The position numbers were made by a program, and so were the translations under genes. Below are positions 37,901 to 49,500 of a DNA stretch of 64,000 nt, piece by piece. The DNA comes from Chimonanthus salicifolius (Eukaryota; Streptophyta; Magnoliopsida; Laurales; Calycanthaceae). Each line of letters begins with the position of its first letter. The first letter of the stretch is position 1. The notes below the pieces were generated by a model. That model was not told the DNA's origin. It did no database searches and saw nothing but the letters and a program-made list of their open reading frames with translations. Location of the stretch: NCBI GenBank assembly GCA_013350335.1, contig CM023534.1, forward strand, positions 5,175,542 through 5,239,541, in the 5' to 3' direction.

Positions 37901-38354
37901 AGTTCAACAGGTCATGGTCCACAGACCGACATTAATGTCCTTAAAGAGTCTCAAATACCAATTGATCCATTTAGTGCCCCAACTTCTCAGCAGCATCGAG
38001 AACATGCCCACATAATGACCCCTAAAAGCTGACAGGAAACAGATGATAAATGTCTTCCACACCAAATCACCATTTCACTCAGTGAGATACATCTAAAGAG
38101 AGCCTAATAATTAAAATCTTTCAAGTTTTGGAGGTGACTGAAGACTAACAAGAATACAAACCCGTTAAAGCCAGGATACCAAACATTTCAATTGGCATAA
38201 TTAAGGTAGAAGATGATAGAAGTTGGACCCTGTTCCAATGCTTGCGCAAGACCTCTTTTCGCCTTTTAAATTACTCAAAAAACTCTTAGTTTTGCTATGA
38301 ATGCTATAATTACATTTACAAGTTTCTTGTGAAAAAAATTTTAAAACATAAAAA

Positions 38355-40274
38355 TCATCTCGGTACACGTGTGACAATGTAATGTCCTTTCTCAAGGTCA
38401 TAGATAGTCTTCAATTGCGGTTTGCGCAATTGTGACACAAAGAATGCAGCAATGATCACAAAGAAGAGAACGGCAAACATAGATAAGTATGTAACAGTGT
38501 TATTACCAATGATGCGAGTGAGGTTATCTGGGTCCATTTCCGGCTCTTCTACTGTTTGCATGATGAAAGCTCCTAATGTCCAGTCAAGTGGAGCATTTCC
38601 CTTCTGATTTGCAAACCCAACCCTACAACCAGAAATTTTTATCTTGGAATTTGAACTTGAAGAAAGATGAAGGGAAAATAATATGAACAGAAATAGACCA
38701 CAAAATAATATCAGCATGTCCTATCTGATTTGCAAACCCAACCTACAACCAGAAAAATTTATCTTTGAATTTGAACTAGAAGAAAGAGGAGGGAAAAACA
38801 ATATGAACACAAATGGACTACAAAATATAATATCAACATCTTATTTCTAAACTGCCTAACATTTTTATTTAAAATTAATATCTGAAGCAAGCAATAATAA
38901 CATATTGAATGCATGTGATATGCCACCCCTAATACTGTCACAGGATAAGACTAAGAAAATAAAATTTGAGTATTACATATATGATCAGCTGTACAACCCA
39001 TAAGGTGCTCCCACATTGAGAGCTCAATGTAGAGCCTATCTATGATCATGGGATTAGGTGGGTATGGAAGACCGTGAGAGCACTTTGTGGGGTGGAGGCC
39101 TTAAAAAAAATGACTTCACTTATCCAATCAAGATGAAATTTTATAGATACCTTATACAAACCAAGACCTTTCAAACTCACCAATCCATGTAGACCCAAGT
39201 GGAGCCATCGGGCTTGTTTGCAGGTGATCCTTGTTATATATGCAAAAACTCTAATAAATATATTTAAAATCTCTGTTATATGCAAAATCGCATCTCATTG
39301 GCAACATACAAGTGGAAGCATGACAACTGACAACTCAAAATACCATCCATTCCCTCCTCTGTCTCCATCTTCAATGGACTTTCTCTAGCACTAGTTTTTA
39401 TGCAGAAGCCATTTCCTCACCACCATTTTCTTGCCCAATTCTCTCATACAGAATTCCTTCAAAAAAAATTCCTCATAAAAATCACATTCCTCACCAAATC
39501 CAACCTCATCCTCCACACGGCGAAACCCCTTGCCTCTTTTCTTTTTTTCCTCAAATTTCTCCTCCCACTAAATCAACTTCCACAACCGATGTTGTTCACT
39601 CACAACCAGCTCTCACGCATTCTAAATCTCTCCATCTCCTGTGTACTCTCCGCCGCTCAACATTGTCTCCAAGTCCTCCATGGTTGTCACTGTAGCCAGG
39701 CACAACAATGATGAAAGTGGTTTGGGGATGGATGATCTGGTTGAAATTTGGAGAAATGGAACGTGGGTCTGGGCAAAATATAGGTAAAAGAAATGGAAAA
39801 AAAAATTGTGGAAACAACTGCAGGCGCATGGATATTTGAATGGTCATGGAGGATTTCAGTAGTTGAAAAAGAAACATGAGGAAGTTTAGGGTTGAGAAAA
39901 TTGATGACATTTGAAGTCGAAGTTTGATGGCTATGTCGAATTTGATGGAAAAGCGCTTGATGAGGGTATGGACATGATGGAATGGAGAGTGGGTAGACAT
40001 GCAGAAACAAAAGGGAGAAAATAAATCAATTCTTGTCACTAAGTACAAAGAGGGCCACAAAGACGAAGGAGTTGCACGTGTAAATAACAAGATAAGGATA
40101 ACATTTTCAATTTGTTTTCCCATCAACCGAGCCTGAAAAAATTAGGTTCACACAAAGAAGAAAATTTAGTTGGATCACAATATAGAATATATATATTATA
40201 TATATATATATATAACAATAGAACCCCTAAGAACAGCTTTGATGAGAAGTTTGGTTTGTAAGATCACAATATAG

Positions 40275-40313
<39 letters not shown>

Positions 40314-40536
40314 CAATAGAACCCCTAAGAACAGCTTTGATGAGAAGTTTGGTTTGTAAGGGCCACACTAGACCTAAACTTTGTAAGGGCCACACTAGAC
40401 CTAATGGATCCAAGGGCCACACTAGACCTAATGGATCCAATTCCCCCCCCCCCCCCAAACCTCTTCCTTTCGCTGTTCCCACGAAAGTCTCATGAGAACT
40501 AGTTCTTAGGTGATCCTTGTTTTATATTTATATACA

Positions 40537-40583
<47 letters not shown>

Positions 40584-43500
40584 TTGCAGTAAATTGTGCA
40601 AGTGAAACACAGAACATAGGTGGACAGTATCAAGTAATCAGGAACTCAAGATAGAAGAGATAAATTTCTGAATTGAAAGATCAGTCAAAAATATTAAGAT
40701 GTAAGAGGACAGTGCTGCAATAAGTCTAAAGATTAAAATACTAGAATATGTTATAGAAAAGACATGCAGGCTTGTCCCATTTCATGAATTTGAACCTGCC
40801 ACTGAGGCAGCATTTCAGGGGATTGGACGGTCATAACATCCGAATAAAAAGTTGGATTATACTGATTTTTCAGTGGAACTTCTTTCAGGGGTAACCACAA
40901 TAAAGAATTTGGATGCCAACTAAATGCACCAAAGTTATTTAAAAATCCAACAACTGCAAATACTTAGTGATGATTTTGCCGGCCACCCAAACTCAATGAA
41001 GACACCACCACTACAAAAAATAGTAAGAACCCACCATCCTATCATGTAGGGTTGATGGGAAATTTATGTTATGCAGGGCCTCTTAGAGTGCGCACCTTTT
41101 ATCATCCATGGGAATCCCAAGATCATCATGTAAAAATGCCACAATGAATGCCGATGAGAAACAATATCTTAATAAATCAGTGTCATCAATGCCATGATAT
41201 TCTTCCTTCAACCTGGCCCAGTCTTCTTGGCAGTAGTGTCTTCCAGAAGCCTCAATCTCCAAAAGTGAGGCCTTATGAGCAAGCCCAAAAAGCTGAAAGA
41301 GCAGAATAGATAACAGTCAGTTCAAGAGGAAACAACAATTGATGAATTGAGACCAATGAGGAGTCAAGGACAACAAAATAGGAAAGCAAACATGAGAATG
41401 AAAACACTCAACAGGCATTAAAGGTTTCTAATCCTTCAAAAAAAAAAAAAAACTTGCTATTCATCCAATTTCTTGAAAATAGGGCCTAGAGTTTATATCA
41501 AACTGATTCTCACATGGCCTCATCATTGATGCAGAATGCCCTCAAATATCTTCCAGATTGAGCCATCTGAACCATTCAAACAGCTGGAATACATGCAGAT
41601 ATTAAAATAAGACTAGAAATAGTCGTGAAGATAAGCCCAAGAACAAAGGATCAGTATCACTACAATTAGACTGAGTCAAAGTTTGTCAAGCCCAGCCTGC
41701 TTAGTTATCAAACAAAATATGTAAGCCCTGATCCCCCCAAGTCAGCCTGGACCAGCACATAGCAAGATAATAGATCCATCAATGTAAAAGTGCTAATAGA
41801 AGCCATCTAGTTGATCCTTTTGGAAGGCAGCCCCAGGCCCAATCTTTATTGGTGTCACCAATTATTATTGTGGTCAGTGTTGTTGAGTTTAGGGTTGCAT
41901 TTATGTCAATGCCCTAGTATCAAAGTTTTGGTCTTGGTGTGTACCTCAAAAGGATCAAATATCAAGCCAAAACCCAAGAACTTGCCTCAAGAAGCGGGAG
42001 TCGTGAGTCCGATTAAATTTAGGCCAAAGTCAACCCTTTAACAATGATACCTGGCAATTTTAGAGGCCAAAAGATTTGATGGTATACTCATAGAGCAATT
42101 CAATCCTAAAGTGAATCACTTAAATGAAATGAAATTTGAATGATGCATGTCGATAGGAGGCCTACGAAAGGCTGCACAAGCTGGTGCACATACATTATCA
42201 CTTCTCTTGGGAATTATAAAACTCTATGTCTTCAATTGTACACTTTACAACTTTGGCCATCTTAAAGTCTACCATTTACAATCCTTTACTAGTTTGAATC
42301 TATAGCTTAAGACGTTGACATCATTTCTCTTATTTAGTTTTTTCCAAAAGATATTATTTTTATCATGCAGCAAAATAGTACAAGTGTTGCCCAGTTGAAC
42401 CCAGCCAGTATTTCCATACCCAGACAAATAAGGAATCAAAATAGTTGTTTCTTAAGGTGGAGGGATGGGATAAAGAAAGATAAGATAGACTGGATAGATA
42501 GAGTAATTGGGTTTATGGTTTATGATAAGGTCAAATGGAGAATTAGAACTCAGAAAGCCGACCTCAATAGATGGGATTTTTTATTTTTTTCATTTTTTGA
42601 AAGGTTCAAACAGATGGGATTTTGGATTTTGATGATGATGATGTGTGAAGTGACAAAAGTCCCACATCGATTAATTTGAAAAACCAATGACTCTATATAA
42701 CACTAGAGGCACCCTTCTCTCAAAGGCTAGCTTTTGAGAATGAGTTCTACCTCAAGAATGTTATCATGTCACGGTTTTCTAACATGATAGACAGTTGTTT
42801 TTTTACTAAAAAATGAGAAGGAATGTCATGCAAACAAACCTCTGAGGTATAGAAGAAGTTCTCTGCATTGATGTGCTTGCCTCGCAATTCAGGCATGAGA
42901 GAGGAGACTTTTCCACAGGGTGGATGCAAGCACTTATCTGCATAAAATTTGATCACATGTCAATTAATGGTCAAGCACATGCAAAGATGATTTTTGCTGA
43001 AAAGTGATATGGAAATTAAAGATCTAACACTTCAATAAGCAAGTGTGCTAAGTTCTATGGAAACAAGTAATAAGATCTTTGGGTTTCCTAAGTCTGAGCA
43101 GCTAGACATGCAGATGTGTGCATTTCACCACATAATCTAGTCGTTGGATTCCATTAGGAAACAAGTTTGTTGGATAGTTATCAAGTGTTTACAATTGCAA
43201 CCACAAAAGTTGAGCATCCAAGTCACATTAACCATTAAAAAATTAGACTCCATCCATCATGTAAATGACCATACCAAGAAAAAACTCAGTTCCATTTCAA
43301 GCAGATGTCACACGCCACAACCATTTGAAAGTATTCTGCAGGTGTCACTCTATTTTGTTCATGTGAAGGTTACCCATTGAGTCAACTAAATTATTTTGGA
43401 CCATGGATGGCAACTGATGGATGGCATGAACATAGAAATTATGCTGCCATGCGCTCAAGCATGGATGGACTCAATCTGCAAATACATGGCCACTGCAAAT

Positions 43501-46500
43501 CAAACTACATTGTAATGCCTTTACTTTTGTCGTTTGATTCATATTTGATTCAAGATTAATACTATCTTAGCCTTCAATATTCGATTGAGGGTTCAATGCT
43601 ATCTTGGCCTTCATCAATAGGTGATCCATTCCAGCACTGCTAAGACACATCACGGGCCACCAGACAATATTGTAGCCATTCACTTGGAATATATACTGAT
43701 TGAAGCACTGCCACCAGACTGGGCAGAAGTTTGAATTTGCCATCAGTTAGATCATGCCAAAAGATTGAGCACCATATTACCAGAGGGCCCTATTTGTCCA
43801 TATATACTGCACCTATGGTATCTTCATGATTGCTAATACAAAGTGGTCAGGATATCCTTCAGATGGTTGCATTTCCTCGCCGCAGATCAATCCCGAATTC
43901 CATTGATTGATCATCTTGTAGTGTGTATCTTATACCTCCAGTAAAGAACTGCAGCATTACCTGACAGCTTTCCATATGCCAGAAAGCATGTCAATCTTCT
44001 GAAATCTGCCATCCATTACCTGATAAATATTACTTCAATACTAAACATATACCATAACCAGTTTCCCAACAGAGCAGTATTCAGGTCCCTTTTTTACAAA
44101 ACCTGCTGTATTCACATCCTTAACTGGTCTTATTCACTTGTTGGTTTGCAAATTTGCACTTATTCGATTAGATGGTACTTAATGATCATCACTGAGAACT
44201 TCCCCAAACTTTAATTGATTTTGCATGCACAAGAAAAATGTGCAGATTACTTATTTGAGCATATGCACAGACATACAAAATATAAGCATATCAAAATGAA
44301 TATGTAAAATATACAAATATAGAAATATCTGACAGTCTGAAGAAAACTGCAAATATGAAAAAGGTTTTAAGCACTGAGCACATTGTCAACTACACACTAT
44401 AGAAAACAATCAAAGATCAGTCAAAAGTGGTAATGAGGACATCAAGGATTTTACCTCGACCTTTTTGTAATAATGATAAAGCTTTAGATCTGCATGCAGA
44501 AAAGTTGCCTGTTGAGAGGATAGATGGAGCTTGCTTATCACTTCCATTCAATGCAATATCTGGACCTGCTGTTTGATCATACCCTCTGGGAGTGCAAGGA
44601 TCCCTGATAATTCCCTCAATAGAACTTGATGCTGCAAATAAAGCAAAGAGGAATTTATAACAAGACTACATTTCGTATATAGGTGAGCTATTGGATCTGG
44701 CTTCAGAAAAGCTCTGGCAAACCATCACAGGCTACATCAATTCAAGCAGTGTTAGAACAGAAGGGCCATTTTTATGCTCTCATTTCAGTAAAATATCACT
44801 TTTCTTCTACAAGCATGATAACAAAACAACGAAGATAAGCGCAAAATGTAGCACCTTTTTTTAATGATAAAATGCACCACCTTTTAATTAAGATGCAACA
44901 TAATGGTGAGGCTTGAAGCAATTCTCTCTCATAGTTTTTTTACAACAGAAATCCAGAAAATATTGAACCTAATACAACTAATGAAAAATGGACTTATTGG
45001 GATATCGAAAGCAAACCAATAAAACTTGAACAGCTTCACTTTGAGATGAAGGCTTCACACAAGTGGGTGACGGAGAACCCTCACACCCCACGATGGATTT
45101 GATATCCAACATTGAAGAAAAGCTCTTGCTATTCCAGAATCCGCAACTCTAGCACCTCAAAAGACTAAGATTTGGAAACCTGACAAATCGGGAAACTTTT
45201 CAGTCATATCATTCTTTGTTTGGTGCTCTAGATGGTCGTTTATCCAACTGTCAACCTGCCATTTGGTCCTCATCTGCTCCTCCTCCAGTGATTGGGTTTA
45301 GCCAGATTGCTGGTCTTAACAAAGATTCTAACTAAAGGACAACTTCTGGAAGAGGCATCCAGTGATGATTAGTTGTTGTCCACTTTGCATTCAGGCTTCT
45401 AAGGATGCTGATCACCTTTTTATTCATTGTCATTTTTCCTCGAAAGTCTGGACCTTTATCCTAGATCTCTCGCTACACAATGGGTCATGCCTGATAAGTT
45501 AGCTCAACTATCCTACTCCTGATGTTCTTCAATGTTCCACCCCCTTCCTTTTTCTTCGGGTTAATTTTCTGTTTTTGTATGCTTTCTTGAGCTTGCTAAT
45601 TTTTGTCCTGTGGCAGGTTTTGACGTATTATTGCTCCTTTTTTTTAATATCATGGGTACCCCCACCGCGCATTGGAGGTGAAACTAATCCCATAGATACA
45701 TGAAACCACGTGCAAGCCTCATGTCATTACCCTGTATTTTGTGCATTTCTTGTGCTCCTTGGCAATAAAACTATTGTTAACACTTGCAAAAAAAGCATAA
45801 GGAGGCAATGGATAGAGGGGGGAGACCATATGGAGAGACATTGGCTCAGGAGCCAACTACCAAAGAGGACAATGCAGTAAGAGGACAAGAACTCACTTCA
45901 GCATAGAGGTAGAAGGTACTGGGTTACAGTTGCTGAGAAACTGACGATTTCCCAAAGGAGTCTACTCAATGGGGTTCAAAAATTTACTTTAAGTACCTTC
46001 TAACCTCTGCCTAACCATCTTTGCCTTCCACCTTCATACTCACCTCAAAAGAGAGACATTTTTTTCTGAGATTTGCTACCTTGTGGAAAAATTCAGTATT
46101 TTTATCTCCATCCTTAAGCCACAAACACACAATACTTTTACCACCATTTAATTAGCTCCTTTTTCAAGTATTCCCAGAGCCCAGATCTACACTCTATTTT
46201 CTCCAGTAGCTCCATTTCAGAGAGGTCCCTCTCCTCAGTCTCCTCCAACCCTCCAGAGCTTCTTTATAATCCATTCTTGTTCTCCTTCACTAACCCCCAA
46301 ACTCCCTACTCCATTCCTTCAATTTAAGGAAATTCAGTTACTTATGTAAAGCAAAGCCAGGCCAACCCTCCACTTCAAAGCCATCTCACCATTCTTTCAC
46401 CCTATCTTCAAATCAACTTTCTCCATCCAAAAATTATTGAATCAAAAAGGCCAAGGGCCCCAACCCTCATCACCTGAGTTGAGAAAGATTGCCCAGTGAC

Positions 46501-49500
46501 CTAAAACAAGTTTTCTCAACTTACTTGAGAGTCATCCTTAAACAACTCATCTCATTTCAACAAAACTAAAAATCTATTGAGTTTGCTCATAGCAGGCCTT
46601 TTTTTTTACCAGCAACCAAGTAAACTTACCACCTAAAGTGGATAATCAATGAGCTGACATCTTCCAACAAATTTTGAAAAGCATTCCATAGACCTTGTTA
46701 ATCACATCCACCTCTTCTTTCTTATAGAAATCTAATTCTATAGAAATCACCACCAACAAACCATGGACCACACCATCTGCTCCTTAGCCCATCAAGTTCA
46801 TCCCACAATTCTTCCCTTTCACTGTCCGACATTGGGCTGTAGACATTTGCAATCACTGCCTCTGCCTCTTCCTCAACTGACCTACCCTTCACAGACATAG
46901 ATCTATCACCCATCCAAGAAATTTTGCTCAACTTATTTACAATAAAAAAAGGATAAATTAATATTTAACAAGATGACAATCAAAGACTGGAATGCTAACC
47001 ATTGAAAGTTCAGCTAGAAGTGATCGATGACATTTATTTAGAAATTAAATACAACTAAAACATCATTCAAAAAAAATTATATGTCAAATAAAACCAGAGA
47101 ATGTCATATCTAAGTAATGCTAAAGTAGAATCTCACATGATGTCAGAACCCTAGATTTGTGCTGCTCTAGCAACAATTCCCAAGCTGCATCCTGCACCAA
47201 GGACATTGATCAGAAGTGAATTACCTTCATGCATTCAACTAGAGTGATAAAAATGAATTTTGATGCCATAGGCAGTGCATTTTTTAAACAGGTTCAACCA
47301 TTGCCTATGTTTTTTCTAGGTGGTAATGGATATAATTTTATTAAAATGTGCACAAGACGAATACCAAAAAGATGGGGGGAAAAGAGCAAAAAGAAAAGGA
47401 AAAGCCAGCTTAAGCAAACAACACAAACCATAAAATGCACTAAATTAATGGACAGAAGGAGACGGGAGTGGGGATGGGAAACATTAATAAAAACAGGGTA
47501 AGGCGTCTTTGGAAGGAATTTTGCGGAGTTCTAAGAAGATTACTAAATTATATAGTTTAAACTAGGTTGTTGTATGGGATAAGTTGACTTTGTTAAACTT
47601 CTGAAATGATTCCGAAGTCACTGAGAACCACAATAGGATTGCACAAATAAAAGGATAATTCAAGAAAGCAAGCAGGTAAGCAAATGAGAACATGGCCTCC
47701 CATGAAGGAACCTCCAGTATCAAGTTTTCAGTAGCAAATAATGCTCAATAGTTCCCAACGCCAAAGTTCACTGCAAGAACAAAGGAAAATTGGGAGTAAA
47801 GGTGTTCTAAAAAGCTAAAATTTATATTTGCCAGACCTAGACGTAAGAAAAAGTGAAAGAAAAAGGATGTGAAGAACACTTCATGCAACATTGATGATGA
47901 AGTTTTTAGAATTGCAGTCATATGGCATTAAAGTAGAATATGGGAAGAGGAACAAAGCATGGACCGCAGGCGTTTGAGAGGGCAACCTGGCAAACAGGTT
48001 TCCCATTAACTGTGGGCTCATGATTCTCACATTTCTAAAGAGTTTTGTTACAGTAATTGAGATATGAAAGCAGGATTTTAGACAACACAAATGAAAATAT
48101 AAAAGAAAACATTAAGCATCTAAATAGATAGATGGGTTCAACTGAAAAACATAACTATGGCACTTAAAGTCCTGATATAATTCTTACGCTTCCAATTTCA
48201 TTCCATCGATAATCAATTGAATATTAGAAGAATACATGGTAAGGAAATCATCAACAGGAAGACCACCTGACCAAGATGGGGCATGCTTCGGCTATAAAGG
48301 ATGTAAGTAACTCCAGCTAGTTTTACTATCCTTGAAAATTCCATTGGAGATGGTTGTCTTAGAGCAAATGTAACCTGTATATTGAAGAGGGAAAAGATCG
48401 ACTAAACATTTCATTGGCAAATAATTCTATCCAATTAGTGTTAAGAGAGTCTCTCTCAAATAATAGAAACCAAAAAATAACAAAATGATGCAGCTCAATA
48501 TATACTCACAAAGCCCAAATCATATAGTTTCTATATGAGGGCAACTTCAGATACTATGATACTTTTTAGAAAAAATAGGTTGTGAAGAATAGGATCATCT
48601 CCTAATCAGGTAGGTTAATACATATGATTTGATATATTGTTATTTGCAAGATATCATAATATCTATCAAGATATTCTTCAGCCTTCAAATACACATACTA
48701 ATTTGTGCAAATCTTCATTATCCTAAAAACTGCCTCCTAGTGCAACATTTGCGCTCCCTATTTTTATCATTAGCAAATCAACTAGATTCTTGTGAAAGCT
48801 TTTTTGAGTGATACATTCTTGTGATCATTCTAAATGAAAAAAAAAAAATCCAAATAAGTTAAAAATGAAGTAGATATGTTTAAAATATGTTTCTGCACAG
48901 TGTGAAATAATCTCAAGAAACTGGATGGCATAGAATATGAAAAGAACCTTCAGAGAAGTGCCACCAAGTTCTATTATCCCAGTTGTTTCTTGAGGATCAC
49001 CTCCTAAGGTTCCAAGAGCATAGTTTGCAGCCACCCAAGAGTAAATTCCTTGTTCTGGACCTGCATTAAGATCCATCCGTTGAGATTCTTCATCTTAAAT
49101 GTTTAAAGAACACTTGATAAAAATCAAATCCCTTTTTTTTTTGAAAAACAACATCAAATCCATTTTAATCACCATTTTGTGAATATACTTGAATTACCAA
49201 AGACAAGAAGTAGCAAAGCATTTGATATGCCATACTTTGATGTTAATTGAATTTTGATAGAAAACATGCAATATAAAAGACTACAACCAACAAAGCACTG
49301 GGATTGTTAAAACTTATATATTAATCCAACTTTGATTGGGATGCACAGTTCCTCTTTACATGTTGCAAACAAAGAATAAAGTTAATAATTACTTAATGGA
49401 TTTAGTCAATAAAATGCCCTCAGTGCCAATGCTGGAAGCAAGGTGCCTCTATAGTTCTTGGGACATTAAAGTGGAGCTTGGATGAGATAAAGTATAAAAG

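Larger units (their letters stand above)
26160..38354. other. Gene-free region between MYB and apyrase
   Basis: Over 12 kb without a supported gene. It contains a CCGACC-rich remnant (26430-26730), a Stowaway-like MITE (27247-27437) and a half of one at 35348, a copia LTR remnant ending at 28475, two related SINE-like units (29258-29408, 30065-30205), a GGCCC-rich repeat (30300-30870), a GGGTCGGGT MITE (31682-32057), a CAATGTTATCA MITE (33589-34049) and a TATCGGCCGATA MITE (34812-34953). Between 36.2 and 38.35 kb I see only short frames without recognisable content; the apyrase 3' end lies just below 38355. Confidence 0.55.
44632..47136 (-). other. Apyrase intron 4 with two LINE fragments
   Basis: The intron carries a plus-strand L1 3' end (45080-45795) and a minus-strand L1 5' portion (46000-46935). 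Outside these, nothing is recognised. Confidence 0.55.

Noticed and set aside
42659..42700. A pol III snRNA (U6-type) gene, from the GTCCCACATCG + TATATAA pair at the right spacing
   Set aside because: The sequence after the expected start has no U6, U3 or 7SL character and no T-run at a suitable place. The same word occurs in two other LTR-like repeats in the window.
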